64,000 bases of DNA from Gymnogyps californianus (Eukaryota > Chordata > Aves > Accipitriformes > Cathartidae). The stretch lies in NCBI RefSeq assembly GCF_018139145.2, contig NC_059478.1, positions 8,990,001-9,054,000 of the forward strand. Direction: 5' to 3'. The notes beneath the pieces are model-generated. The model was not told the DNA's origin and searched no databases. It saw nothing but the letters and a program-made list of their open reading frames with translations. How positions within the stretch are numbered: position 1 is the stretch's first letter; each line of letters opens with the position of its first letter. Position numbers and translations under genes: made by a program. Shown here piece by piece: positions 1 through 13,600 of the stretch.

Positions 1-3000
1 CTCTGCGCTCTTCTGCGGTGTCAGCCCTGCCTCCGGCCCCCTCCCTGCGGGTGGGGATGATCTCAGCTGCCTTGAGGCAGGGTCTGTCTTAGAAAGAAAG
101 CATTTGGGGAAGAAAGCCGATCTTGAACGCGGAAGTTTTGTTTTCCTGCTGAGGTGGAGGAAGGTGCCCAGCTGGGCATTGCCTGTGCTGCTCAGCACCC
201 GGCACTCCCGGGGTCCCCAGGGCGTCAGGTCTTACCTGTGCCAGAAAGAGGCAGGAGTTTAATTAAGGATTACTGTATACGGGCATGACTGAACTGCTGC
301 AAATGGCAATGCTTTTCTTTAAGCCAAGCTCATCCTAGCACGTGGGTTCAAACCCACTGTAGGCTGGATGAATAGAGGCCGTTTCTAGGCTCTTGTAGCT
401 TCTTACCTTCTTCAAAGGGCGATTGCAAGGAGCCGTCACCAAACAGCTTGTGCACCCGCTGCCTTTGCCTGCATAGGGCGAACCAGTGCATATCTAATTA
501 AAAATACCACAAATTCCAGTGAGATGTGGGGTTTCCAAGGAATGTGCTTCTGCTTATTTTAGCAACAGGTGGTAAATATTAAAATGTGTACAGTTCATCT
601 CTCTTCTTGTATCTCCAGGGCTGTGAAAAGCAGCGCAAAAGCAGTGCCTGCAGATGCACGCAGGGCCCGCGCCTTGTTTACATTAACCGAAGGGAGCAGC
701 TCAAAGCCTGGTTATTTTTGCAACCAGTTCAACCAGTATCCCATACGCACCCACGCACCGGTTAATTCGCACGCGCCACGTTTGGTCATCGGAGATGGCA
801 GCATGTGAAGGCAGGTGGGAGCTTGCCGCCTCCCACGCAGGTCCAGTCCGTGCTGTTATCGCTTCCTTGGATTTCCGAAAGGTGTTTAGAGATGTTTTCA
901 AGGCTGGGGACTAGCCTGTGGCACAGTCTCCACCAACCTTCACGCCTGGCTGAGAAGCGCTGCTTTTCCCAGCCCTTAAGCGGTCGCTCCCGCTTGGAGC
1001 CATCACTGCATGTGCCCAGGCTGGGGGAGGAATGATATGGCTGTGCTGTGCTGGGGTCCCCAGCTTTCTCTTTTAAGCTCAGTATTAGTTAAACCCAATG
1101 AAGTGAACAATAACACGTGCACAGGGACCTGTTGATGGCTTTGATGAGCTGCTGGGTGGAGCTGAGGGATGTTGCTGGGAAGTGTGCTCCTGCACCACCA
1201 GCTGCATCCCTCGTGTGCGCCGTGCTGCTGCATCCCCCTGCACGGCGCTGGGCTTCCACGGCACGCAGAGCGGCTGCAAGCTGCCTTGGGAGGGGGAGAT
1301 ACACTGATGTGTATCAGGTCTCCTTTGAATCTCTGATTTTAAGGGGTTTAAAAAAAAAAAACCAAAAACCAAAAAAACCTTAAGACTGGGACAGGGAAGT
1401 GTGGATCCCATAAGGGTTTCTTGTAAGGGAGGTAAATCATCTTGTAAATGGAAGTCTGCAAAAGAGGGGGTGAGAATAAGCTGTTACCTAGAGGAACTTT
1501 CTCCATTTAACCCTATGATTGATATTGATTTAATTTTTATCAGTTCTGATTTCTCTGAGATTCCTGTGAAACTGCTTAGACTAAAGATGGCTTGTGTATG
1601 TGTCCCGGTTTGCCACCTCAACTCGTGAAACTTGGAGGTAGTGAGGGGAGGTTGGAGGAAGTGGATCAAGGCAGCTATCTGATACCTGGTAGAAAATAGC
1701 AAACCGAGCAGAAGGAATTTATTGTGAAGTACTCAATGTTATTGGAAGATATATTTTGTGTGATAAATGGGTATGCTGTGATCCAGGGATTGTTTCAAAG
1801 CAGCAACCTTAACTCTGCTCTGCTGCTCTCACAACATGGGTATTTTTAGACTGATTCCCATTTATACCCATCAGTACTTGCGACCGTCACAGACGGTTAC
1901 CAAAATTAAACCTGAAGTTGGATGGGAAAATAGGCACTGACCTTGTCAGTACAAACTAAAATCATATCTTATTTCAGATGAACACATGCACCTCAGAGCC
2001 GCATTTTCCCATATGTGCAAATGCAAACTCTGAGGAACCGTGAAAGAGTTTTAAAAAGCATCGTTAAGCCCAAGAACGAGCATCCAGTACTTCGTTACTC
2101 CTCCCCCCCTTCCAAAGTACTGTGCCCTTTGATTAAAGTCTAGCTACTGGCACAGCCACCAGCTTTGGGGTGTAGACAGGGTGATGGGGGAAATTTAAGC
2201 CTGAGGAGCAGCTCAAACCCAAGCTGGCAGGATGGCAGAGGTGTCCAGCATGTTTGCCCGTGCCGTGCCGGCGGTTTTCCGATGGAGCCAGTGGGAACCT
2301 TGGTTCTGCCCCCAAACGCCTCTGTGACTCCGTGCCCCGCAATGGGAGCCATCCCTGCTGCAGGTGCGAATGCTGCAGGCTGGTTTGTCCCAGGTTTTGG
2401 CAGCAGGAGAAGGGAGAACACGCAAAGTGACCACACCGAGGGGATCCCCAAATCTCCTTGCTGTCCTTGCCTCTTTGTCTGCCAGCCCCGGGAGGGAGCA
2501 GGGAGGTGCTGCTGGCATCCCATGGGTGAGCACCCTGCTGGTGTGTGGTGCGTGGGCATGACCATGGCCAGGCATGTACTTTACAGCTGCACGTGGGAAC
2601 TGGGGTGGTAACACATCCTCACTGGAGCCGCAATGGGATTGCATGCCTGTGGCGAAGGGTCAGGGGAGTCCTCGACAGACACGGGCAGCAGCACAGCGTT
2701 TTGGTAGGGCGGCTTAAGGCAGTCTTCTAAAAATGGGTTTTAGTCCATTTATTGCTGATCAGCAGGTATTCCAATGTACTCCCCTCCAGCAAGCTTGAGT
2801 CCCCTGTGGGCTTAAAGTGCAGCCTAGAAAAGTGGACTGACAGGTATTTTGAAGCCTTGTTCAGAAATGCCTCTTGGATGAAGCTGACCACCCTTGTGGG
2901 AAGTATCTCACTTTGCAGCCGCTTTATCCCCGAACGTCTGCTGCTGCCTCAGTAGAGCTGGGGCGATGCACGAGGGAGACGTGGGCCGGGGCAGGCTGGC

Positions 3001-6000
3001 AGGTGCCTTTCTGCTTTCGGGGCAGCAGCCTGCAGCAGAAAGGAGTGATGCTCCATGCCTGGGTACCCCACTGGCAGGACCCCTGGCTCTCTGTTGCCCT
3101 ACCCATCGGACAGCCAGGCTCTCAGGAGAGGCAGTGCTGCCTCAGCTCCCTGCGGTGTGGCAGACCGTGCCCAGCTGTCTGCTGGACACCACCCTGATAT
3201 TACCAGACCTGTGTGGCTGAGATGCTCGGGGGACTCTCTTCTGATCTGCAAGGCTACTCCTGGCCAGGTTGCATCTGTTTGCTATTGTGCCAAAGCTGTA
3301 TTTTAAATCATTCCCTTTTCCTCTCCATTGCTCTTTTCTTTCTGCCACTGTATTTAGAGATACTGGTCGTGTTCTCTTGTTTAGCTGAAATGGTTAGGCT
3401 CCTCTTGGATGGCCAGTGCTCCCTGCTGAAACGCATCAGGAAGCCTTTCTCTGTGCCTCTTCCTTGCCCACATTAAGTGTGCCTGGGCTTGTGCTGCGTG
3501 ATTCTAACGAGATCTCCGGCTCATCCTGCACAGTGGCATTGCAGCTTGCCCATCCTTATCAAGCGCGGTTGCCTTTGATGCATCCCATATGCATGCTGCC
3601 AGTCCCAGCGCACAGTACCTCTGCACCTGGCAAGCTGGGTGCAGTGTGCACCTTACCTACGCATGGGCTTTCCCAGCCTTTTGGCCCAAGAAACTGTTGG
3701 TTCACGGGACACACAGGGACGTCGCGGTCCTGTGCTCACTGGTGCTGCCCGCCTCGGTGTGGTGCAGCCCCTCCAACGCTGGAAGTCGCGCTCCTTCTCC
3801 AGTTAACAAAGCACCAGAAGGAAAAAAAGAAGAGATGAGATGTTCCTGGCTGCGGTCTGCTCCTAGCGTTTCGGCAGGACCCCGGCGCTGAGCTCTGCAT
3901 GTCGTTTACCCCACAAAGGGCTAGTGGGTGGCAAGCGCTGCCTTCCTGCTCCTTCTGCTTTCCGCGCCCATCCCCGGGGCGGCTTGGCACCCCTGGCCAG
4001 GAAAGGGCCGTGTCCCTCCCAGGTTCCCTTTCCCGCACAGCCCGTGGGCGGCTGTGAGTCATCCGAGGGCACCGGTGTCGGTGCCATTTCCTTGTGTGGT
4101 TCAGTAAAGCGAAATCCTCGTCCCCTGCGCAGTGCTGTTGTTTGCCGTTCCTCCCAATTGCTGCTATTAGGATCCCAGCAAGATTTCTCAGGCTTTCACT
4201 CCTGTGGGTTACGCCTGATCTCCTGTACATTTCTGAGATTTACTTTCATTCCCTGTGTTTTCAGCAGCAGAAATTGCGAGGTATGTGGTTTCCCCCCGCA
4301 GTCGTTAATTCTTGGAGCCGTGGAGTCTCTGCCGATTGAACTCAAGCTCAGCTGTCATTTTGTAATAAGTTAATTCTTCGTCAAGAGAACAGTACCGCTC
4401 CTCCCCCCAGAGTGCTGGGAAAGCCTTCACTAGTCTGCCACGTCTTTCATTAGCCTGAGCTGACCTTGGGTTAAAGTCTAACTGTGCAGGTATTTTATTA
4501 GCTGCCGTGCCGGCCAGCTGCGAGGAGGAGCCGCCGCGAGGTGCCAAGGGAGGTGGGCACTGGTTTCCAGCACCCTGCCCCGCTCCCCTGCCAGGGGCTG
4601 CGCCAGCCCTGCCAGCCCTGCGCTTGCGGTTTCGGTCCCGTGATGAAGTGGGCTGCAGGAGCCGTGGGAGAGCTGCAGGGGCATCGCCGCAGGGAGAGGT
4701 CAGAGCTCGGGCCGCTCACGTTGCAGGGTCCTTGCCAGCCAGCCAGCCCTTTCCGTTCAGCAAAGGTGGCTCTGTGGGATCCGGCTTTGCTCAGAGTTGC
4801 ATGTCCTTTCTATGTAAACACAAAGAAATACAGTTTTCTGGCAAAAAATACATCCCCTTCTATTCTTTTTCTTATCGCAGATTTTTTTCTCCTGCCTCCC
4901 AAGCTAGCAGAGTAGCAATGAGTTTTGTGGAAATTGCTTTTTCCCTATCAATTGAATTCTCAGACCACTGCTCTTTCCCCAGTACAAGCTTGTAAACCTT
5001 TTTTTTTTATTATTTTTTTTTATTTGAGGAGGAGGAGGGGGATAGAGGATGGAAGGGGACAGGGACAGCTCGATGCATTTAGGGGAACTTCCATTAAAAA
5101 TTTTTCTGTTTATTTGTATTCTGCTAGCACAATCTGACCATATAGCATGCCTGGTACCTTCCCTTACTGATGGAGAGTGCTAGTGGGCAGACATAAATCT
5201 GTACCCACTGCAGTTTAGATGGGCTGGAATGAAATGAGGGCATTTTTATTCAGACTAACCTTTTTCAGATGCTTGTGAATGTGGGGGGATGATGAATCTA
5301 GAAAGACTACATCTCTCCTCTTTAGCGTCTGATCTGCCTAACCTTCCATGCAGTGCGTGGTTACAAGTTTTCTTACACTTTTACTGGGTAGAAACAGTGC
5401 GACAGGGATGGATAACATGTTTTTAAGGACGCTGAGTTTTCCATGCTTTTCACACATACCCATCACACTTGGATTCATATATAATTTTACTCTAAGCTGA
5501 CGAGGTTACATGCGTTCTCTATTAAGCAACATATGTTACTCTGTTCTTCAGAAAGGGCAATTTTAATACTCTGCCAGTAGGAATGTGTTGCGCAATGATG
5601 CATACACCAGCTGGCATTATTTTCCATGTAAAGTTATTTAAATAGTGAACTCTGCATAAAAGACAGATGTTGAAAACAGACTCCCACTAACCTGAGGTCA
5701 ATGGTAAGGCTCTCATGCTCTGATGAAATAGATGCTTCTTTTCTAATTGAGAAGATGAACATGTTTTTTTGTGGGCAGTGTAAAATTAAGGAATAATCTT
5801 TATTCGCTTCTTAGCTGGTTGGAGTTTATGAGGGATCTAATACTTCTTTTTCATTAGTGAGACCACCTTTACTTTTTTTCTTGAAAAAAAATTTTTTTTT
5901 AACTTTGGCATATCTCAGATGTCCATTTTCAATCTTTGCTTAAAAATTTTAGTAGAGTACTTAGAGCTTCAGTTGGAGACTGACTGTGGAGCTGTGCAAG

Positions 6001-9000
6001 TCCAGGAACAGACAGGTTTCGCTGTTGCTCTTTCCATTCTCTGTGTATTTCCCTGAAATTATTTCTTATCTATCTTCTGGGATTGCCACATTGCTATAGC
6101 CAAGAATTAATGTAATTAACCCAAACTTGTAGTATTATTACAGATATTTAAAGATCCAGAATCGTGCCCAGGATGGGCAAACTACCTGGGTTGAAGGCCA
6201 AGAAAGCTCTTCTGACCATTACACCATTTAGTTAGTTATAAGTAATACAGTGAAATGCTACATGGTGTGAAACCAAAGGGAATCATGGGGAAGTTGCACA
6301 AATCCTCTTTCCTTCCTTGATCCCAAGCTGGATAATTATTTCTGTATCATTTCTTTATTAAACAGTAGGCTGGGATTCAACTCTCCAAGCTGGAGCCATC
6401 ACTAGCTGAGCTTATCATCCTGGTTCCCTCAACGGAGGGAAATGTGGTTTTTCTCCTGAAGCAGTCGCCTAAAATCAGAATGCGGTATTCAGAGAGCGCG
6501 GGGTGAATTGCTGTCACCCAGCTCCCTGCACCCGATTACAGAGGCACTCCTATTGCTCCTGTTGTGATGCGTAGCAAAGCTCCCTCCGAGCATCCCCGTC
6601 CCCTCCCGGCAGCAGAGCGGGTCCCACGCTGGTGGCTTTGAGAAACCCCACTTCTGCTTTGCCATGCACACACTCGGTGAGAAGCTCGTTAGCGGCGATG
6701 GTGTGGTTTTTAGCGCACCTTTGGGGATGCAGGATGTATTCCCGGCAAGGGTTGTATAGCGTTGGTCCAACGTCCCTGGAAAACGTGCAGGTTTTCTTCT
6801 CCTCTGGGTCAGCTGGTGCCTGCTGGTTGTGGATGCAGCGGCAGTTGCTGTGGCTGTGCAGACCATCTTGGAGTCCCTTTTGGTGGTGTTTCCAACCCTG
6901 CCATCACCTCTGCTCTCCTCCCAGCAACACAGAAAGCTAAAACCCTAATGCTTTGCATCCTTAAGCTTTCTCCTCTTAAGCTTTCTCTCTCTGTTTCACA
7001 GCAGAAGGAGGGAATGTGGGCAGACCCAGCAGATCTCTGTGCCCAGGGCAGACAGAGCTGTGGTCAAGAATAACTCCAAGCCAGGGAGGTCCTGATCAGT
7101 CATACAGAGAGAGGTTTTCCGTAGCCCCAGTAAAGGAAACGGGCTTGCAGGGCAGATGTTAGCAAGGGCAGGTCCTGTCGACATGCAGCATGTCGGTGAG
7201 ACTGTCTGAGATGTCCAGCAGTTTTCATGAACAAAAAGCCCATACTGGCATCTGTAGTCTGCTAATGGAAAAGATTTGCCATTGCTTTGGAGAAGTCCAA
7301 GGAGGTAGCATAGGGCCAGCTACCCCTCCTGGGCTGGGGAGAGCCAGGGTGCACGCAGGGCACCCAGCCCAGCCCTGAGTACTGCTCCTGGGCCGGTGCC
7401 TCACCTGGTGCCTCGGGCTGACTACGACCATCAGCTGCTGCCTTCCTGGGAGCTGCAGGGGCTTGCTGGGGTGTGCAAGGACTTGTGGTGAGACGAGCCT
7501 TTCTCCTGCCGTAGCCAGCGAGCAGCATCCTGGCACGGCAGGGCACTGAGCGGGGCTGGTCGTGGCAGCTGCTGTCACTGCTAATGTGAACTGCTGCACT
7601 GTGAGCCGGCAGGTCTGCGCACAGATTCTGCCCTGCACAGTTTTGGGTTCATCTCTTACAGTCTCTGTGGCTCCAATCTCACTTAGAGGAACTGTGCAAA
7701 CCTAGTGCTCCCTTTGACCCTAGCCAGAGCTACTGCTTGGGGTGAAATCCCTCTGGTTTGCTGAATTAGCCTTGTGAACAAGGCAGAGCAAATTGCACGC
7801 TGTGGCTGTAAGCAGGGGGGTAGCAGCACATGAACGGCGTGCCGGGCTCTGCAGAGCAGTACGTGCTCCCTCTCAGTTTGGTCTGCTGCCCCTCTCTCCT
7901 GGGTGCTTTTCCTCCCTTCTTGCACCTATTTGCCCAAACTCAAATTTGAAAGTCTGCAAAAATCAGCAATGCATCTCCTGGCCCGCGGGACTTGGCGTGC
8001 CTGCCCAGCGCAGCCCAGGGATGCAAGAAGCAGCTCGGGTGAATTGCCATTTTATTGAATCCTCTTCCTCGCTAATTTGTTATTAAATTACGGTTAGTGT
8101 TTCATTAGAGCCCCAGTGGGCATGAGTTCATTAGCATTTTATTAGCTAGAGCTGCGCTTTGTTGCATGGGAAATGTATCCCAAAGAGCGTCTGGACTCAT
8201 TGGAGTGATTGTGCTAACGAGCTCTGGTTGGGGCGGGGTGTGCAATAGCTCTCTAAGCGCATGGCTCGGACTTGCAAAGGAGCTTGGCTCTCACCTCAGC
8301 GTCGGGATAAAGGCCTGGATTTATGCAAGGGCTTAACAGATCTGGCCAGTCGACCCTTCTGAGAATTTGACTTCTTTGCTCCCGTCGGTTCTTGCTGGAG
8401 TTTTGCCGTGAGCTGTCAGCATGAGGGGACCTAGGCTTCAGCATGGCAGAGGCAAAACAGCTTTCCCCATGGCACTCCCCTCTGCCAGGCTCAGGGCGAG
8501 CCCGGGCAGAATCCATTACCTGCAGCCAGGGATTGCGGAAGCCTCTCCGAGGAGCTCTGCATTGATTCTGTCCCTGAAACACATGCCGGGGCTGGGTAGC
8601 ATCTTTGCTGAAACGTCCTGGCCTGTCTGCATTGCTGTCCTGGGGCTGTTACTCACCCAAAAACCAGGCTAAAAATAGTCTCTCTCACTCTGAGATATTT
8701 TTCAGAGTTGCTGTCTCTTCCAAGCCTACATTCATTAGCACTTGGGATGTCCCAGAATAGAAACCCCATGGGTCCAGCAGCTCGGAAATGCAACTTAATG
8801 TTTATAATCAATGATCGTTAGGACCAATAAATCAGGCTGCAGCTCCACAAGGTGCAGTGCAGTCGCTCTGGGTGCTGCAGAGAGCATCCAGCTCAGCCCG
8901 CAGCTCCTGGAAAAATCACATGCAGAGCTTCAGAAGGTGCTGGGTTAATTACTCCAAGGTAGCCGGGCTGGAGCTCACCTTTTCAGGGCTAAATCAAGAC

Positions 9001-10604
9001 ATTTCTTTAGTGTTGGGTACCAGACACACTGCTGTGATCTCAGTACTGGTCTGATGTCTTAGCAAGGCACAGAGAGGGGGCTCTTGGCTGCAGTTCCACC
9101 TCTGCTTGTAACAACGGGGAAGGGGAATATGAGAGATGGGACTTGGAAACCCACCCCAGTGGGCTCTTTGGTGAGGGACTCTGGTGAGACCCTTCTCCAT
9201 GAGGAGTAAGCCCTGCAAGCAGAATATGGGTCTGTGCAGGGGATTTTGAGGCTGGCTGTAGCCATGGTGGGAGCCTGAGCTCTGCTTTCTCCAGCCCATC
9301 ACCATGGCTTCAGCCCCGGAGCGGGTGGGCTTGCACAGCTTGCCTTGTCTGTGCACTGGGGAGGGCAGAGCTGCGTTCCCCCCTCCACTGTTTTCCGAGT
9401 TATCTGTATCTCCCATCCCCGTCGGCAACTTTAAAATGGCTTTGAGGAATTTTATTTTCAAGTCTTTTATCATTCGATCGCAGGTCAGGGCCAGCAGCTT
9501 TTCCTGCCTGCTGGCTCTGGCTGCCAAAGTTAATACATCATGCAGTGCTGGAAATGTCACACCGAGGCTCAGCGCGGACCAGAGGCAGGACTTTGCGTCA
9601 GGGCGCCTGCCCTGTGCTCCCTCTGCAGAGAGACTGGCGAAATAATGAGAGGATAAATTAAATTCCTCTTCCTCCGGTGTGCGAGGTGCAGGATGCAGGG
9701 CTTTTCTGCCGCTGGGCGGGCGCAGAGGATCTGTCCCCACAGCTGTGCGCAGCACCCTGCGAGTGGGACCAGCACACTGGGTACCCGATGTGGGTGCACC
9801 CGTGGTAGACCAGTTATGGGACTCCCCAAAAGTCCCACAGCCGGAGTTGCTCAGCCTAAATGGCTCATCTAGCCTATTCCCCCGCCAGCCCCCTCCCTGC
9901 TTGTAAGACTCTAAATGCAAAAGTGGCTGGATTTTGGGGCATCTCATTCTCTCCCCTGGCCAGACCAGAGCTTTGTGTTTAGTCACTGATCTTTGGAAGT
10001 TCCTGTTGGGTTTTTTTCCTGTCCAGTGAATTCTAATTGAAGTGGGTAATTGCATTATCCCATCTCCCCTGGAGAGGTTCACAGAGTCCTCAGCAATCAT
10101 CTTCAGTTTTATACTGAGCCCAAAAACGATCCCCACTCGAAATGCCACTTCCCTTACCAGAGCTCAGCAATGGCCACAAGCCAGCGGGGCAAACCCGGCC
10201 GGGCTGCGGAGCCCTGGGGGCTGGCAGGGCTGGGGAGGTGGCGGTCCCTCTCCAGAGAGGTATGGCCCTTCAGAGGGGCAGAGCGAGTGCCTTTGAAACA
10301 CAAGTTAATGTTTCCAGCAGCATCCTGGGCTGAGCAAAGCATTATCCACATCCAGGGGCTGGATTGATTCGGAACGTGCTCTTCCGGATGCTGGGCACGG
10401 GGACACTGCGGGGCAAAAAGGCCCCCTGTCCTGTCCTAGCCTGGATGCGCAGGCTGATGCAGGCATGTGCTCAGGGAGGCACGTGGGGTCGGGGAAACCT
10501 TTCCCTGTCCCTCTCACCCCTTCCCATCGGAGCCTCTTCAGCCCTCCCTGGGGCTTTCCTGGCGCAGGAAGGCTAATTCAGGTGTTTTCTTCCATCGCCC
10601 ACAG
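1..10604 (+). other. NOS1AP: NOS1AP intron (upstream of the first exon in the window)
   Basis: I found no exon here on either strand that resembles a known protein. The stretch lies upstream of the YEFKAKN exon of NOS1AP, so it is an intron of that gene; the exons encoding the first about 59 residues must lie before position 1. GC-rich parts alternate with AT-rich blocks (about 1420-2100, 4800-6480, 8040-8240 and 8690-8830) that look enhancer-like. The longest open frame (minus strand, 8994-10148) resembles no family I know. No simple repeat or recognisable transposon stands out. Confidence 0.75.
8040..8240. promoter_or_regulatory. Candidate intronic enhancer rich in homeodomain cores
   Basis: Six TAAT/ATTA cores fall within 72 bp: 8073, 8082, 8087, 8104, 8130 and 8141. 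The block is AT-rich inside a GC-rich intron and has no coding potential. Clusters of this core are typical of homeodomain-bound developmental enhancers. Function is inferred from motif density only. Confidence 0.3.
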
Positions 10605-13600
10605 TATGAGTTTAAAGCCAAGAATATAAAGAAGAAGAAAGTGAGTCTCATCGTGTCAGTGGACGGCGTGAAGGTCATTCTGAAGAAGAAGAAGAAGGTA
10701 GGCAGCCCTGGTCCCTGGGGCAGCGGTGCCTCAGCAGCGGGAGCCCTCCCCTCGTAGTGCAGGGACCTGCAGCATCCTTGAATTTCTGGGAAACTCTGCT
10801 GGGCTGGGAGAAGGAGGGATGGGCTGGGATCGGCCATGGATGAGCCATGTTCCCGCAGGGTGGCTGAGCCTGTCCTGATGTGGGTGTAGAAGGGGCTTGG
10901 GGGGCCCTGTGGGAGGTGATGTGGGACATCGCTGGTGCCCGGCAGGACCCGGGCCGCGGCGAAGGGTTGCAGGGGAGCAGCAGCAGAGCTGTGACAAGAG
11001 CTTCCTGGGTCTGTCCCTGGACTGTCTCTGCCCTGTCCTTGATCTCAAGGGCAGCATCTGACGTACTCATTTTCAGCTTCTTTTGTTGCAGAAAAAAGAA
11101 TGGGCCTGGGACGAGAACAAAATGCTTGTCATGCATGATCCCATCTACAGGTAAGCCTGCTCAGCGAGAGGACGGAGACTTGGGTGGCTCTGCCGTGCCG
11201 TTTACCCCAGACCGCACCGGCACCCTGCTGGGGACTGACCATGGAGAGCCACCACTGTCCCCGCGGAGGGCAGCTCCCCTCACTTGCTGTGCTCTCCAAA
11301 AGTCCCCAGCTCTCTTCCTCCATCTCGTTGACAAAAGCTGAGAGCATGGGGCATCTGTGTCCCAGGGAAGCTGAATGGGAGTGAGGAACAGCCCCAGCCA
11401 TGCCGGGGAGGGGGCAGCAGGCACTTGAGCGAGGTCAGCTCTCTGAGCAGGCAAGGCGGAGGAGTGAGGTTTGCTCTCCTCAGTCCCTGGAGGGCTCCTG
11501 TGCCGCCAGCTCTGTCCCTGGGGGCTGAGCAGAGAAAGCCCTGTGCTGCCTTCGCAAAATGCTTGCTGCTGGTGAGTCAGCAGGCTAATTTTCCCAGCCG
11601 AGGCAAAACCACTGCCAAAAAAATTTCTGATGGGCTTTAGCAGGGATGTGCTGTAGAGGCTGGGCATCTGCCAGCACCCCAGGATGTGCCCTGGGAAGCG
11701 CTGGCTGTGGCCTTGCCTGTCTGCTGGGCACTGTAGGTAATATGCGTGTTGTAGACGATATCCTCCCCTCCTTTCTGTCCTTGCAGGATATTCTATGTGT
11801 CTCACGACTCCCAGGACCTAAAGATCTTCAGCTACATTGCCAGGGATGGGTCTAGTAATGTCTTCAGGTGCAACGTCTTCAAATCCAAGAAGAAGGTAAA
11901 GATGCTGGGATGCGCATCCCGCCATCGCGGGGTCTCGGTGGGGTGGCTGGGGCAGGACCCCTGTGGCACTGCGCTGCAGCTGGCGGCCCGGAGCACCTTG
12001 GTGATCTGAGCTCTGGTGCCTCAGTCCATGCGGCAGCACACAGAGACCCGCAAGAGCTGCGCCAGGCTGGGGAGGTCACCAGGCAGGGGCAGCCCAACTG
12101 AGGTTACATTCCTCCTCTCCTCTCCTCTCCTGCCGCAGAGCCAAGCCATGCGCATCGTCCGGACGGTGGGGCAGGCATTCGAGGTCTGCCACAAGCTGAG
12201 CCTGCAGCACACCCAGCAAAACGCGGATGGGCAGGAGGACGGAGACAGTGAGAGGAACGGCGATGATCTGGACGTCCCAGGTACTCTGCGAGGGCGGAGG
12301 CGGGGGCAGCGTGGGGGTCCTGGAGCCTGGCAGACGCGGTCTGCAGAGTCACTGTCTTCCCATACCGCTCCTTGCTGGCTGACACCTGTGGGGAATGGAT
12401 TTGCACAGTAATCTGGCCTGCGGCACCTCGGGCTCAAGCTGGGATCTTGCCCAGCAAGGAGCCTTCGCTAGGTGTTAGCCGTCATCCTCGCAGACATCCC
12501 CCTTGCTGGGAGCCCATTAGCAGTGCTCAGGACTCTGCTGGGCGCCTAAATACTCTCCGTGCTCAGCTGCACACGCTGCAAACGTTTCCTCGCTGCTTCC
12601 ACAGAAGCTGCCCTAAGCACAGACCTTCCCTGCGTCCTGAGGCAGCTCTCTGCCATGGACCCAGCTCATGGTCCATCGCCACCTCTGCAATTCCCTGCGT
12701 GCACGAAGCCATGCTCGAGATCTTGCATCAAGCTCCCAGGGCTGCAGGCAGCCTGTGGACCCCCCCTCCTCCCTTCTCAGCCCCATGGCAGAGGGTGCAG
12801 GGATGCTTCTGGCTGGGGGCTGCTGATCCACCCTGTCGCCCCAGGCTCTGCGGGGCCCCGGGGAGCTGCTGTGCTCCTTGGTGCCAGTGGCTGTGCTGGA
12901 GGGGAGACAGATGTTTTGCAAGAGGTTGGTCAAACACCTCCAGTGCCCATTGGGATGCTGGTGGGTCCTGCTGCCCGTCCCCGTGTGGGCTGCCTGCCCT
13001 GCAGCCCCATGCTGGGTGCTAGATCCCCCCCATCCCATCAGGAGCAGCCTGGGCTGTGCCGTGGTTTCCTGCCTGCCTCTGCAACCAGCGCTGTCGTGAT
13101 GACCTAATCATTGGGCTGTCCTGGACCTGTCATTGTTTGTTTTTCCTCTGCACAATGTCCCGGCCACGATATGCAGTTCCCTGGGGATTTCTGAGCATCT
13201 GTGTTTTTCTCTCCCCGTAATCTCTTGTTTACCTTCCTTTAGCTTTCTCTGTGTCTTCTGCTCTCAGTGGCCCGTTTCTCCCACATCAGGGCTTTTGGCC
13301 ATTGTTCCCCAGGTTTGGCATGCTGGGGCTGGGTGTGTTTTCGGCCACAAGCCCCATCCCAGGCAGCAGCAGGCAGCGCAGCCATGTCGCTCTGTACCTG
13401 CTTCCCCCGTGGACCTGGAGGGTGGGTGGCACGGGGGCGATGGGGACCGGTGGGCAGCGCTCGCCGTACCGTGGGTGCATCGTAGCAAGCTCCTGCTCCA
13501 AGCGGGCTGTGCTCTGCTCTGACGCTGCTCCCGCAGCCTGCCGCCTCACCGGTGCGGAGAGGGCAGCCGCCTCGGCGGAGGAGACGGACATCGATGCTGT

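Noticed and set aside
8994..10148. 384-codon open frame on the minus strand in a NOS1AP intron
   Set aside because: It is the longest open frame in the first 10 kb but resembles no family, has no splice or promoter context, and long stop-free runs are expected in GC-rich sequence. Worth a conservation check only.
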